This document shows, piece after piece, positions 9,381 to 18,398 of a DNA stretch of 64,000 nt; within the stretch, counting starts at the first letter, position 1, and every line of letters starts with the position of its first letter. The notes beneath the pieces were generated by a model. That model made no database searches. It was not told where the DNA came from and saw only the letters and a list, made by a program, of their open reading frames with translations. This DNA comes from an uncultured Burkholderiales bacterium (lineage in GTDB: Bacteria > Pseudomonadota > Gammaproteobacteria > Burkholderiales > Eutrophovitaceae). Location of the stretch: positions 1-64,000 of the forward strand of contig CATOSA010000034.1 of NCBI GenBank assembly GCA_951812315.1, written 5' to 3'. A program made the position numbers and the translations under genes.

Positions 9381-10358
9381 TCAATCCTGGAATGATACCG
9401 AGTTAGCGATCTGCATTACGGTTTTCGCTGGTGCTTCACCCAGAACAGTTACGAGCTGGTCGCCAACGGTGCGGCGGTAGACATTGATTGCACCTTGCCG
9501 CGATAGGCCTTTTGGCAGCCGTTTGCGCCCGGCGACCGGTTCAACAAAGATCGAAACCGCAGCCATGCCGTCCGAGTACACCATATGGGTGATTACCGTA
9601 TTGCCACCTTGTTTGGTGCGGCTGATCTCCATGATTTTCTGAAAACCGGGCGGGAATTGGTTGACGGTCCAGCCGGTTTCAACATCGGTCAGCAACGATT
9701 GTGCGAACTTGTCGCGGCGCCAGCCGGACAAGTCCGCGTTGTAGGTCGGCTGCACCATCTCGCGAGTCACACCCGCCTCTATGGTCACTTGCGTGAACGC
9801 GAACTGTTCGACCACCTTGCGCTTTTCGTTCAGCGTGCGCGCCTTGAGAAGCAGACCAGTTTCTCGCTCGGCCCAGATCTTGTGGCCGTAACGCATTCCG
9901 TCGAGGGGTTCCAATATCAGTGCTTCTGACGTAAATCCCGCAATGCGTTCTGACCTTCCCTTGCGGACCGAATAGTTCTGTGTAATGGAGCTCAGCTGCT
10001 CTGGAAGCAAGGCGGGAAAGCTGCGCTGTCCAACTCTTTTCTGGCTTCGTACAACCTTGGCATCAAGGTAATAGCACTGCACTTCGTCATTGTTGCGAAT
10101 AATTTCACGGCGCGGGCCGTCAAGTGTTTCCAGTTTTTCATGCTCGCCGTCCGAATCGACGAAATGCACGATGTGTGATGTCTCGACCCGTTGCCCATGC
10201 TGGTAGACAAAGGTTCCGCTGTAATTCAGCTTGCGAGCCGCCATCGCAATACGCTCGAGCATTTGAAGCGCGTCGGCTTCTTCCAGTGGCCCTGCCGCGG
10301 CTTCGAGGACAACAAAGACCGAAAGTGCAACGACAGGTATCCGTAATCTGCGCTTCAT
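9381..10358 (-). CDS. mucB: Sigma-E factor regulatory protein MucB/RseB
   Basis: Periplasmic protein that binds the anti-sigma factor RseA and shields it from proteolysis until lipid or outer-membrane signals arrive. A signal peptide occupies about residues 1-22 (VALSVFVVLEAAAG). The LolA-like N-terminal domain shows LNYSGTFVYQHG, and the small C-terminal domain contains DGMAAVSIFVEP. The length of 325 residues is typical. It sits between rseA and mucD. Confidence 0.92.
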   Translation of the reverse strand: MKRRLRIPVVALSVFVVLEAAAGPLEEADALQMLERIAMAARKLNYSGTFVYQHGQRVETSHIVHFVDSDGEHEKLETLDGPRREIIRNNDEVQCYYLDAKVVRSQKRVGQRSFPALLPEQLSSITQNYSVRKGRSERIAGFTSEALILEPLDGMRYGHKIWAERETGLLLKARTLNEKRKVVEQFAFTQVTIEAGVTREMVQPTYNADLSGWRRDKFAQSLLTDVETGWTVNQFPPGFQKIMEISRTKQGGNTVITHMVYSDGMAAVSIFVEPVAGRKRLPKGLSRQGAINVYRRTVGDQLVTVLGEAPAKTVMQIANSVSFQD

Positions 10359-10369
10359 AAAATTTGCGT

Positions 10370-11005
10370 CTAACGCGCACTGTCTCCGGATGAAACAGTT
10401 CTCACGTATGGCACCACGCCTTGCATGGCGGTGCTTGGTGAGAATTGCTGGTGTGCCATCAGATATTCGTTCATGTCGTCCGTAGCGGAGTTTGCCGTTT
10501 CAATCTCGCCCGTCCCCGATGCGTCCAGCGCAAGTTCGTTCAATCCGCCTTCATTCAATCCGCCTTCATTCAATCCGCCTTCATTCAAACCTGCTTCATC
10601 CACTCCAGCGAAGTTTGATTGCTGTACCAGCTGGGTCGGGGTTTGGACGACGTCCTGTGTTGCCAGATTACCCGCAGGCGAGATGACCGAATTACTCGAT
10701 AGCGCAAGCCAGGCAACGACCGCAACGCCGCATACCGACGCGGCAAGAGGAAGTGCCACTCGTTGCACCGCACGACCAATTTTCCAGGATCTGGGCGCCA
10801 GAACAGTGGGTCCGTTTGCCAGAATGGTCCGCACGCGTTCATCGATTCCTCTTACTGGATCGATCTGGCCGCGCAGCGCATCGCCGATCATATGGTAGGT
10901 CGCCCAGGCCTCTTCGCGCTGAGGGTCACCCTTGATCTGGTCCAGTTCGCCATCAATTGCGCGACGGTCCAACTCATCGTCCATCAATGCTGACAGTCGT
11001 TCCAT
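10370..11005 (-). CDS. rseA: Anti-sigma-E factor RseA with a tandem GGLNE repeat
   Basis: Single-pass membrane anti-sigma factor that holds sigma-E at the membrane. The ATG start at 11005 (MERLSALMDDELDRR) lies 2 bases after the rpoE stop and gives 211 residues. The N-terminal RseA domain binds the sigma factor. A transmembrane segment lies near VALPLAASVCGVAVVAWLAL. The periplasmic part contains four near-identical GGLNE-type units from a 15-bp tandem repeat, which is not a normal part of the family. The C-terminus is presumably the MucB-binding tail. Confidence 0.9.
   Translation of the reverse strand: MERLSALMDDELDRRAIDGELDQIKGDPQREEAWATYHMIGDALRGQIDPVRGIDERVRTILANGPTVLAPRSWKIGRAVQRVALPLAASVCGVAVVAWLALSSNSVISPAGNLATQDVVQTPTQLVQQSNFAGVDEAGLNEGGLNEGGLNEGGLNELALDASGTGEIETANSATDDMNEYLMAHQQFSPSTAMQGVVPYVRTVSSGDSAR
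10541..10600. repeat. 15-bp tandem repeat within rseA
   Basis: Three perfect copies (10541-10555, 10556-10570, 10571-10585) and one diverged copy (10586-10600) encode GGLNE-like pentapeptides in the periplasmic part of RseA. The unit is a multiple of three bases, so copy-number changes keep the frame. Confidence 0.9.
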
Positions 11006-11007
11006 TT

Positions 11008-11607
11008 CTACCACCTTTTGTCTTTCGCCGTTCCGAGCATCGGCCGGATTCGGGCAGCGATTGTTTCGCGCGCCCGGAAAATACGTGACCGGACGGTTCC
11101 GATAGGACAACTCATCGCCGCCGCAATGTCTTCATAACTCATACCTTCAATTTCGCGCAATGCTATTGCCACTCTCAGTTCTTCAGGCAGCTCTTCCATT
11201 GTCTGATTGACTGTAGCAGCAATTTGCTTGCTCATCAGCTCCGCCTCTGGCGTATTCATGTGCCGCAACTGATGCCCTTCTTCATAGCTCTCCGCCTCTT
11301 CACTATCGATCGGCGTAGAGGTCGGCGCGCGCCGCCCTGCAGCAACCAGATAGTTTTTGGCAGTGTTGACCGCGATTCGATACAGCCATGTGTAAAACGC
11401 GCTCTCGCCCCGAAAGGACGGCAACGCGCGATAGGCTTTGATGAACGCCTCCTGCGCAACGTCCTCAACCTCGGAGGGATCGCGAATGAATCTCGACAAG
11501 AGACGGTTGAGTTTTCGTTGGTATTTTGCGACCAGCAACTCGAAGGCTTTCTTGTCTCCGCGCTGTACACGTTCAACAAGTCGCTGGTCAACTTCACGGT
11601 CGCCCAT
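11008..11607 (-). CDS. rpoE: RNA polymerase sigma factor RpoE (sigma-E/AlgU)
   Basis: Extracytoplasmic-function sigma factor for the envelope stress response. Region 2 contains RFIRDPSEVEDVAQEAFIKA and FYTWLYRIAVNTAKNYLV. Region 4 contains LREIEGMSYEDIAAAM and GTVRSRIFRARE. The length of 199 residues is standard. It is the first gene of the rpoE-rseA-mucB-mucD cluster and its promoter must lie in the region shared with nadB. I looked for an autoregulatory sigma-E promoter there and found no convincing match. Confidence 0.96.
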   Translation of the reverse strand: MGDREVDQRLVERVQRGDKKAFELLVAKYQRKLNRLLSRFIRDPSEVEDVAQEAFIKAYRALPSFRGESAFYTWLYRIAVNTAKNYLVAAGRRAPTSTPIDSEEAESYEEGHQLRHMNTPEAELMSKQIAATVNQTMEELPEELRVAIALREIEGMSYEDIAAAMSCPIGTVRSRIFRARETIAARIRPMLGTAKDKRW

Positions 11608-11730
11608 CTAGGCAAATATCCTGGTTTATCGATTCGGGTGGTTCTGGGGTCGCTGGCAAGAGCGAACCGAAGTATAACTGCCACTATGCCTCCGGGAAAC
11701 GTACCATGTAGTTCACTTGTCCACAGACAA

Positions 11731-11772
11731 CAAAATAGCGGGCTTGGTTCAACATAAGCCCCGACTATTTTG
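11731..11772. other. Inverted repeat in the rpoE-nadB divergent region
   Basis: Arms CAAAATAG (11731-11738) and CTATTTTG (11765-11772) flank a second paired segment (11741-11745 with 11756-11760) and a 10-base loop. It sits in the nadB leader and upstream of rpoE. It may be a regulatory stem or a remnant terminator. The binding protein, if any, is unknown. Confidence 0.4.
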
Positions 11773-11835
11773 CTGTTTTCGAGGATCGCACTTCGACTAC
11801 CGTTAGAATTGGCCTTACAGATCCGGAATCGAGCA

Positions 11836-13410
11836 ATGATCAACTTCGAAGTGGCGGTAATCGGTAGCGGCCTGGCCGGCCTGACGATTGCGCTCAATCT
11901 GGCCGAGCAGCGGCAAGTTGCCATTGTGACCAAGAGTGAGCTGCTCGATGGTGCGAGCGATTGGGCGCAAGGCGGAATCGCCGCAGTGCTGGCCAGCGAT
12001 GACTCGCTGGATTCGCATGTTTCTGATACCGAGATTGCCGGAGCCGGACTGTGCAATCCATTGACGACCCGTTACGTTGTCGAGCATGGCCGCGAAGCCG
12101 TTGAATGGCTGATCGCCCAGGGCGTGCAATTTACGCGCGACCAGTCCAGCGACCTGGGCTATCACCTGACCCGCGAGGGCGGCCACAGTCACAGGCGGGT
12201 GATTCACGCCGCCGATGCCACTGGTCACGCCGTGCAGACGACACTCGAGGCCAGGGTCAAGACGCATCCCAATATCACGGTGCTGGAGTATCACGACGCC
12301 GTCGACCTGATTACCGGCGAGAAACTGGGCATGGGCGACCGCCGTTGTTACGGTTTGTACGCGCTCGACGAAAAGGCCGGCAAGGTCGTCACGATCGGAG
12401 CGGATCAGGTCGTACTCGCGACTGGCGGCGCCGGTAAAGTCTATCTCTACACAACCAATCCGGACACGGCGACAGGCGATGGCATCGCCATGGGTTGGCG
12501 CGCGGGTTGCCGCATCGTCAATATGGAACTGGTCCAGTTTCACCCGACCTGTCTGTATCACCCGCACGCCAAATCTTTCCTGATCTCGGAGGCAGTACGC
12601 GGCGAAGGCGGCATTTTGCGGCTTCCTGACGGCAGTCGCTTCATGCCGAATCATGACCAGCGTGCTGAGCTTGCGCCGCGCGATATTGTCGCCAGGGCTA
12701 TCGACTTCGAAATGAAACGGCACGGTCTGGACTGTGTCTTCCTCGATATCACGCACAAGTCAGAAGCTTTCGTGAAAGAGCACTTTCCGACCATTTATGC
12801 GCGTTGTCTGGAATTCGGGATCGACATCGCCAGTCAGCCAATACCGGTGGTCCCGGCTGCGCACTATACCTGCGGGGGTATTCAGACCGATCTGGACGGC
12901 TGCACCGACCTGCCCGGCTTGTACGCGGTCGGCGAGACCGCACATACCGGCCTGCATGGCGCCAACCGTCTTGCCAGCAATTCCCTGCTCGAGTGCCTCG
13001 TTTTCGGGAGGGCAGCCGCTGAGCACATTTGTAGACAGAAGCAACCGGCTCGCGTCAAATTACCAGTCTGGGACGAAAGCCGGGTCACCGATGCTGACGA
13101 AGAAATCGTCATTTCGCACAACTGGGACGAACTGCGTCGATTCATGTGGGACTACGTCGGAATCGTGCGTACCAGCAAACGACTGGAGCGCGCGATGAAT
13201 AGAATTCATCTGCTTTCAGGTGAAATCCAGGAGTATTACTCGAACTTCCGGGTAACAAGCGATTTGCTCGATTTGCGAAACCTCGTTGTTACTGCCGATT
13301 TGATCGTGCGTAGCGCCATGCAGCGCAAGGAAAGCCGTGGCCTGCATTTCAGCCGTGATTATCCGCACCAGCACCAAGAGGCGGTGGATACACTAGTTTC
13401 CCCCCCTTGA
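11836..13410 (+). CDS. nadB: L-aspartate oxidase
   Basis: FAD enzyme that oxidises L-aspartate to iminoaspartate, the first step of de novo NAD synthesis. I chose the ATG at 11836 ([16 protein letters not shown]), which places the Rossmann dinucleotide motif at the N-terminus; the frame is open a further 22 codons upstream. It is 524 residues long. FAD-binding and active-site blocks include [11 protein letters not shown], the [10 protein letters not shown] region and [15 protein letters not shown]. It is divergent from rpoE and converges with the YgfX-like gene, overlapping it by 18 bp. Confidence 0.95.
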   Translation: MINFEVAVIGSGLAGLTIALNLAEQRQVAIVTKSELLDGASDWAQGGIAAVLASDDSLDSHVSDTEIAGAGLCNPLTTRYVVEHGREAVEWLIAQGVQFTRDQSSDLGYHLTREGGHSHRRVIHAADATGHAVQTTLEARVKTHPNITVLEYHDAVDLITGEKLGMGDRRCYGLYALDEKAGKVVTIGADQVVLATGGAGKVYLYTTNPDTATGDGIAMGWRAGCRIVNMELVQFHPTCLYHPHAKSFLISEAVRGEGGILRLPDGSRFMPNHDQRAELAPRDIVARAIDFEMKRHGLDCVFLDITHKSEAFVKEHFPTIYARCLEFGIDIASQPIPVVPAAHYTCGGIQTDLDGCTDLPGLYAVGETAHTGLHGANRLASNSLLECLVFGRAAAEHICRQKQPARVKLPVWDESRVTDADEEIVISHNWDELRRFMWDYVGIVRTSKRLERAMNRIHLLSGEIQEYYSNFRVTSDLLDLRNLVVTADLIVRSAMQRKESRGLHFSRDYPHQHQEAVDTLVSPP

Positions 13411-13845
13411 ACCGGTGATTGCGAATCGAAGGAAAATGCGCAACCGGCGCAGCACGTCGGCGTCTGAGCTATCGGGCAAAAGCACGATTGTTCTCGCCAG
13501 CCGCTTGCCATCGCAGCGTACCCGGGCAACGACAAGAAGCGGTGACGCCAGCCAGCCCGGTTGTAGCCTGCCGGTTGCGGATTGATCGGAAGCAAACTTC
13601 AGCGTGCAGGCGCCATCGTCGCAAATTCGCAAGCCGGAGCATGCCCGGGAACCTTTCACAAGCGCATGGCGCCGAACCACCAGAGCGGCGTTTGCCAGCA
13701 ACAGCGCATCTGCGGCAACCCGAATCCAGATGGGGACAGGCAGAGCGCTAACAGCAATGATCGCTGCGACGTGCATGGTGATGAGGACCGCGGCAAGAAT
13801 GCGCGACGGTCCGATCGGTACATCAATGAATTCAGGTCCAGCCAT
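13393..13845 (-). CDS. YgfX-like membrane protein
   Basis: Small protein with two adjacent hydrophobic segments near residues 15-50 ([20 protein letters not shown], then [18 protein letters not shown]), the architecture of the YgfX/CptA family. In E. coli, ygfX lies beside sdhE and ygfZ; here it is divergent from ygfZ, which supports the call. I chose the ATG at 13845 ([10 protein letters not shown]), giving 150 residues. The family has been linked to flavinylation and cytoskeleton-inhibition phenotypes. The function here is inferred only. Confidence 0.6.
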   Translation of the reverse strand: MAGPEFIDVPIGPSRILAAVLITMHVAAIIAVSALPVPIWIRVAADALLLANAALVVRRHALVKGSRACSGLRICDDGACTLKFASDQSATGRLQPGWLASPLLVVARVRCDGKRLARTIVLLPDSSDADVLRRLRIFLRFAITGSRGGN

Positions 13846-13876
13846 TACTCTATAATGCCGCACTAATCGGGAAATT

Positions 13877-14920
13877 ATGGACAGATCTACACACTGGCAA
13901 TCGCAACTCGCTGCGTACGGCGCAAGCATTGACGCCGACGGCGTCGTGTCTCACTTCGGTGATCGCAAGGCCGAGCTGCGCGCGCTGAGGGACACAGCAG
14001 CCCTAGTCCCGCTGACCAACACCGGGGTCGTTCGTGTCTCCGGCGAAGATGCACAAACGTTCCTGAATACGCAATTCACCAGCGACGTTGTTCAGGTCTC
14101 GGCGGGAGCAGCCCAATACAGCAGCTACTGTACGCCCAAGGGCCGTGTGCTGGCGACGTTTCTCATTTGTCTGTACGGCAGTGACTATCTGCTGATTTTG
14201 CCGCAGGAGATCGCGGAATCGGTTGCCGCCGGCCTGAAACGCTACGTGTTGCGCGCAAAGGTGAAGATAGCAGCAGAAACCGAGAGCTATGCGTTGCTTG
14301 GCATTGCCGGGCCGCAATCGGCGTCAGTTGCCGACAGTGTCATTGGCAAACCGCAGGTTCAGCCGATGCAGGTTGCGCCGTACGGCGCGGTAAGCCTGAT
14401 CACTTTGCCGGGCGAGCATCTGCTGGTCATTTGTGACAGGAACAACGTCGACGAATACTGGCGTGCGCTGGACAAGGAGGCGACTGCCTCGGGCGTTCAA
14501 GTCTTTGAATTGCAAGGCATTCGTGCGGGAATTGCGACCGTGACCACTGCAACTCAGGATTCGTTTATTCCGCAGATGCTTGGTCTTGAGATGATCGGGG
14601 CCGTAAGTTTTGAAAAAGGCTGTTACCCCGGTCAGGAGATTGTTGCGCGCACAAAGTATCTCGGCAATCTGAAACGACAGCTTTGTTATGGATACAGCGA
14701 TAACATGCTTGCGGCTGGTGACACGATATCGATGATCAGCGATGGCAAAACTGCCGGGACCGTGACGAATGCGGCGCCGAATCTTGAGGGTCAGTGGGAG
14801 TTTCTCGCGGTGATGCAAGGCGAGGCACTGCAAACGCAAGCATCGCTCGGATCGGCAAACGGTCAATCAGTTCGAATAGAACGGCCTGTCGCGCAGATCG
14901 TCGCCGAGAACGATCCTTGA
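13877..14920 (+). CDS. ygfZ: Folate-binding protein YgfZ
   Basis: Tetrahydrofolate-dependent protein that supports iron-sulfur cluster enzymes, related to the aminomethyltransferase GcvT. The diagnostic motif EKGCYPGQEIVARTKYLG is present with its conserved cysteine. The length is 347 residues. It is followed two bases later by the DUF4936 gene. Confidence 0.93.
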   Translation: MDRSTHWQSQLAAYGASIDADGVVSHFGDRKAELRALRDTAALVPLTNTGVVRVSGEDAQTFLNTQFTSDVVQVSAGAAQYSSYCTPKGRVLATFLICLYGSDYLLILPQEIAESVAAGLKRYVLRAKVKIAAETESYALLGIAGPQSASVADSVIGKPQVQPMQVAPYGAVSLITLPGEHLLVICDRNNVDEYWRALDKEATASGVQVFELQGIRAGIATVTTATQDSFIPQMLGLEMIGAVSFEKGCYPGQEIVARTKYLGNLKRQLCYGYSDNMLAAGDTISMISDGKTAGTVTNAAPNLEGQWEFLAVMQGEALQTQASLGSANGQSVRIERPVAQIVAENDP

Positions 14921-14921
14921 T

Positions 14922-15206
14922 TTGAGTTTTGCCTGCTATGTCTATTATCGAGTCGCGGAATCCTGCGCTACCGATGCGGCAATTGCCGCGCGGCAAATCA
15001 CCGAACTGATGCGTGAGCGCGCCGGCGTCAGCACCCGAATAATGAAGAAAGTTGGCGAACCACTCCTTTGGATGGAGGTATACGAAGGCGTTCGTGACCG
15101 TGACGAATTCCTGTCGGCCTTGCGCGGGTGCACCGAACAGGCTGGCATCGGGCGATACTTGCAAGGTGACGGCGCTCGCCATGTCGAGATGTTCGAATGT
15201 GCCTGA
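14922..15206 (+). CDS. DUF4936 family protein
   Basis: Small soluble protein of 94 residues with the pattern CYVYYRV near the N-terminus, then RERAGVSTRIMKK and LWMEVYEGV. It matches the DUF4936 family found beside ygfZ and NRDE genes in betaproteobacteria. The start is TTG at 14922, one base after the ygfZ stop; no ATG in this frame covers the domain. Its 3' end overlaps the NRDE gene by 10 bp, consistent with one operon. The function is unknown. Confidence 0.75.
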   Translation: MSFACYVYYRVAESCATDAAIAARQITELMRERAGVSTRIMKKVGEPLLWMEVYEGVRDRDEFLSALRGCTEQAGIGRYLQGDGARHVEMFECA

Positions 15207-15994
15207 TCGTCCTAGCCTGGAAAACGCATCGGCGCTATCCGTTGGTTCTGGCAACAAATCGCGACGAGTTGCATGCACGCCCCAGCACTTCGTTAGGCTA
15301 CTGGAGAGATAAACCCGATGTGCTCGGTGGTCGCGACGTTGAAAAAGGCGGTACCTGGCTGGCGACAAATACTGATGGCCGATGGGCCGCAGTGACAAAT
15401 TTCCGGGACGGCGATCCGGTCTCGGCGCCGTCGCGCTCGCGCGGCCATCTGGTGAAAAGTTTTGTTGGATCGGATCTGCCTGCCGAGCGCTACGCGGCCA
15501 GCATTGAACAATCGCTCCCGGAATATGCGGGGTGCAACCTGCTGATTGGTGGCTCTGAAGGGCTTTTTTACGCCTCGAACCGCCACGAATCCGCACCGAG
15601 TTCGAGAATTCAAACCGTTGCACCCGGCATTCACGGCCTCAGCAATCATCTTCTTGACACCCCATGGCCGAAAGTCGAACGCTGCAAGCAGCATATGGAA
15701 ACGCTGCTTGACTCTGAGGGCGAGGCGATCACGCACAGTCTGTTTGAACTACTTGCTGATCGTTCCCTTGCAAATGATTCCGAGCTGCCGTCGACCGGGG
15801 TTTCTCTTGAGCGCGAACACGCGCTTTCAGCGCCGCTCATCGTGGCCGACAGCTACGGTACGCGGGCGTCAACGGTGCTGTTGATGGACAATGAAGGCAC
15901 GATCGAGATGCATGAACGGGTTTTTGGTGCAAACGGCGCTGAAAGCGGGCGGTGCAGTTTCTCGTTCAGTCGTCGTGCGGCTGTTATTAGCTAA
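15197..15994 (+). CDS. NRDE (TANGO2-like) family protein
   Basis: Begins with Cys2 (MCLIVLAWKTH), followed by the family signature ATNRDELHARPS. It then shows LGGRDVEKGGTWLATNTDGRWAAVTNFRDG, typical of NRDE/TANGO2 proteins; an N-terminal nucleophile fold has been suggested for the family. The length is 265 residues. The human homologue is linked to metabolic crises and haem or lipid handling, but the bacterial role is unclear. Confidence 0.85.
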   Translation: MCLIVLAWKTHRRYPLVLATNRDELHARPSTSLGYWRDKPDVLGGRDVEKGGTWLATNTDGRWAAVTNFRDGDPVSAPSRSRGHLVKSFVGSDLPAERYAASIEQSLPEYAGCNLLIGGSEGLFYASNRHESAPSSRIQTVAPGIHGLSNHLLDTPWPKVERCKQHMETLLDSEGEAITHSLFELLADRSLANDSELPSTGVSLEREHALSAPLIVADSYGTRASTVLLMDNEGTIEMHERVFGANGAESGRCSFSFSRRAAVIS

Positions 15995-16431
15995 CCGCCG
16001 GACCGCTTGAGCTGCATGTGCCGGTGCGGGATGCCTGCATCGTCGAAATCTTCTCCCTCGGCAACGAAGCCAAGTCGTTCGTAGAAGGCGAGCGCATGTG
16101 TCTGGGCATTCAAGGCAATGGATTGCATGCCGCTCGCCTGAGCTAACGCAATCAGTTTCAACAGTAATGAGGACCCTGCTCCACGTCCCCGCCATGGTGC
16201 AAGCACTGCGAGGCGGCCAATGTGGCCGTCGCTGAGCAATCGACCGGTACCGACAGCCGACCGGTCAGGCGCATACGCGATGACGTGAACACAATCGGCG
16301 TCAATGCCGTCCCATTCGAGTTCGGTCGGAACATTCTGCTCTTTTACGAAGACGGCCTCCCGGATCGAGCGTAGCGTCGCGCGATCTCGTTCCCAGTCAG
16401 CAATTTCTACGGTAAATTTGTCGGATTCCAT
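15991..16431 (-). CDS. GNAT family N-acetyltransferase
   Basis: 146 residues with the acetyl-CoA binding motif A in IGRLAVLAPWRGRGAGSSLL and motif B in FYERLGFVAEGEDFDDAGIPH. The C-terminal IPHRHMQL resembles the ElaA/YjdJ subgroup. The substrate is unknown. It sits next to nlpD, where many betaproteobacteria carry rpoS. Confidence 0.85.
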   Translation of the reverse strand: MESDKFTVEIADWERDRATLRSIREAVFVKEQNVPTELEWDGIDADCVHVIAYAPDRSAVGTGRLLSDGHIGRLAVLAPWRGRGAGSSLLLKLIALAQASGMQSIALNAQTHALAFYERLGFVAEGEDFDDAGIPHRHMQLKRSGG

Positions 16432-16472
16432 TCTGGAGTGGCGTTACCCGCGCATTGCACGCATGGCCGATG

Positions 16473-17732
16473 TCACGAAGGCCGGGCCGGAAGCTGGCCA
16501 AGCGGATCGATCGGTTTGCCCAGACGTCGAATCTCGAAATGCAACGCCGTCACATTTCCCAATGCCTTACCCATGACCGCAATTCTCTGGCCCTGGGCGA
16601 CCATTTGTCCTTCACGTACCAATAGCTGACTGTTGTGCGCATAGACACTGAGATAGGTGTCGTTGTGCTTGATGATGATCAGATTTCCGTAACCGCGCAG
16701 GCCGCTGCCACTGTAAACAACCTTGCCGGGGGCGCTCGAAACTATCGCCTGACCGGGTGTGCCTTCAATAGCAATACCTTTCTTGTTTGGTCCGCCCGCA
16801 AATTTGTACACGACTTTCCCGGGTGCCGGCCATTCCCAACTCGGACGCCCAGTGGGCATTGCCATCTGGGCCGGCGCCGACGGGCCAGCGGCTACAGGTT
16901 TTGGTGCCGGCGCCGTTTTCTTCGCAGCCGTTGTCGTTGCCGGCGCTGCCTTGACCACCGTTGTTTGCGTTTCGCCGGAAAGCACGCGCGTCAGCTCGGC
17001 ATATGCCTGCTCGGAGTAAAGGGCGCGATGGGCTTTCGGATCAGAAAAGGTCGGTACATTCTCTGGTTCCCCAACCGGCTTTGCGGCTGTTCCCATCGTC
17101 GAGACTTCCCCGCGTGATTCGCTGCTGCCTGCAATCGGAAACAAGCGCAGTTGCTGGCCAATTTGTATGTACGACGGATCCGCCAGTGAATTCCATCGTG
17201 CAAGATCGCGGTAATCCCGTCCGAAATCGAGGGCAACGCTGTAGAGGGTATCGCCCTTGCGCACGGTGTGAAATTCCGGGCGCCAATCGCCTTCACGGTA
17301 CGGTTTCGAAGCTGTTCGTGGTTTCCGCTGCGGTGCCGGTTCTTTGGTGGATTCGGCGGTCTGCTTTCCGGCGGATTGCGTTGCGCGATCCGCTGATTCA
17401 CTCGAGGACTGGTTGGTGCTGTCCGACCGCGCTTCGTTCTGAGCCCCTGAATTACTCGATTGTGACTGGTTGCTTGTGTTGCTGGCATTTGTATCTGGCT
17501 TTGTTGACTGGCTGTCGGGCTGAGATTCGCGAGAGCTATTGGTATTTGCCTGATCGGTATTTGCTTGAGTGGTACTTGCCTGTGCGGTACCTGATAGTGC
17601 CGGTACGTTTTCTGTTCGCACCGCGGTACGGGAATCGACCGGTGCTGCGGTCTGGGTCGACGCGCAGCCGGCAAGCGCGGTAATCGTGACTAAACCACCA
17701 CAGAACAATAGTCGTAATTTGCGATGGCTCAT
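16473..17732 (-). CDS. nlpD: Lipoprotein NlpD: LysM and degenerate LytM (M23) domains
   Basis: Envelope lipoprotein that activates cell-separation amidases at the septum. The lipobox LAGC places the lipidated Cys at residue 23. A long Ser/Thr/Asn/Gln-rich linker follows (about residues 25-145). A LysM domain (HTVRKGDTLYSVALDFGRDY) comes next, and the C-terminus carries LytM. The LytM segment reads GIAIEG where an active peptidase has the zinc-binding H-x3-D, so catalysis is probably lost, as in E. coli NlpD. It overlaps pcm by 4 bp. Confidence 0.9.
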   Translation of the reverse strand: MSHRKLRLLFCGGLVTITALAGCASTQTAAPVDSRTAVRTENVPALSGTAQASTTQANTDQANTNSSRESQPDSQSTKPDTNASNTSNQSQSSNSGAQNEARSDSTNQSSSESADRATQSAGKQTAESTKEPAPQRKPRTASKPYREGDWRPEFHTVRKGDTLYSVALDFGRDYRDLARWNSLADPSYIQIGQQLRLFPIAGSSESRGEVSTMGTAAKPVGEPENVPTFSDPKAHRALYSEQAYAELTRVLSGETQTTVVKAAPATTTAAKKTAPAPKPVAAGPSAPAQMAMPTGRPSWEWPAPGKVVYKFAGGPNKKGIAIEGTPGQAIVSSAPGKVVYSGSGLRGYGNLIIIKHNDTYLSVYAHNSQLLVREGQMVAQGQRIAVMGKALGNVTALHFEIRRLGKPIDPLGQLPARPS

Positions 17733-18388
17733 GTGGAGACTCCGGCGAGCATCGGAACGAAGTTGACTTCATCCAGCGTTTCCTGCTCCAGACCGCGTCC
17801 GGTTTGCGTCACAACGAGCAATCGTTGCGCGTCCGTGCCGTGTGGAAGAACCAGGCGGCCTCCGGTTGCCAGTTGGTCGGTCAGTGCTACGGGAATCTGC
17901 GGTGTCGCAGCGGTCATGACAATCGCATCAAACGGTGCCGCTTTCTCCAATCCGTGCTGCCCGTCAGCGTGTTTGACGCGGATGTTCCGGAACTGAATTT
18001 CGCGCAGATGCACGCGCGCGCGTGACAGCAGTGGCGCAATTCTTTCGATCGAATAAACTTCTTTCGCAAGCCGTGACAGTACAGCTGCCTGATAACCACA
18101 CCCCGTTCCTACCTCCAACACACGCCCAAGAGTCCGCTCCGCGTGCACGATTTCACACAGGCGCGCGACCGTATACGGGTGCGAGATAGTCTGCCCAAAT
18201 CCGATCGGCAGGGAAACATCCTCGTAGGCACGTGATGCCAGCGCTTCGTCAACGAACAAATGACGCGGTACCTCGAGCATTGCGCTCAAGACTGCCTCGT
18301 CGCGGATGCCTGCAGCACGCAGTCGCTCGACCATGCGTAGTTGCGTTCGCTTTGACGTCATGCCGATTCCGGAGCGACGGAGATTCAT
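17729..18388 (-). CDS. pcm: Protein-L-isoaspartate O-methyltransferase
   Basis: SAM-dependent repair enzyme for isoaspartyl damage in proteins. The SAM-binding motif I is VLEVGTGCGYQAAVL, and PIGFGQTISHPYTVARLCE is the upstream family block. I chose the ATG at 18388 (MNLRRSGIGMTSKRTQ), 10 bases after the surE stop, giving 219 residues. The surE-pcm-nlpD order is conserved in proteobacteria. Confidence 0.93.
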   Translation of the reverse strand: MNLRRSGIGMTSKRTQLRMVERLRAAGIRDEAVLSAMLEVPRHLFVDEALASRAYEDVSLPIGFGQTISHPYTVARLCEIVHAERTLGRVLEVGTGCGYQAAVLSRLAKEVYSIERIAPLLSRARVHLREIQFRNIRVKHADGQHGLEKAAPFDAIVMTAATPQIPVALTDQLATGGRLVLPHGTDAQRLLVVTQTGRGLEQETLDEVNFVPMLAGVST

Positions 18389-18398
18389 GTCGTGCGGC

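Noticed and set aside
10541-10600. CRISPR-like array
   Set aside because: The repeats are contiguous 15-mers without spacers and encode part of RseA.
14736-15623. 295-codon minus-strand frame
   Set aside because: Antisense to ygfZ, DUF4936 and NRDE genes, all of which are well supported.
16991-17674. 227-codon minus-strand frame in nlpD
   Set aside because: Low-complexity shadow of the Ser/Asn/Gln-rich NlpD linker.
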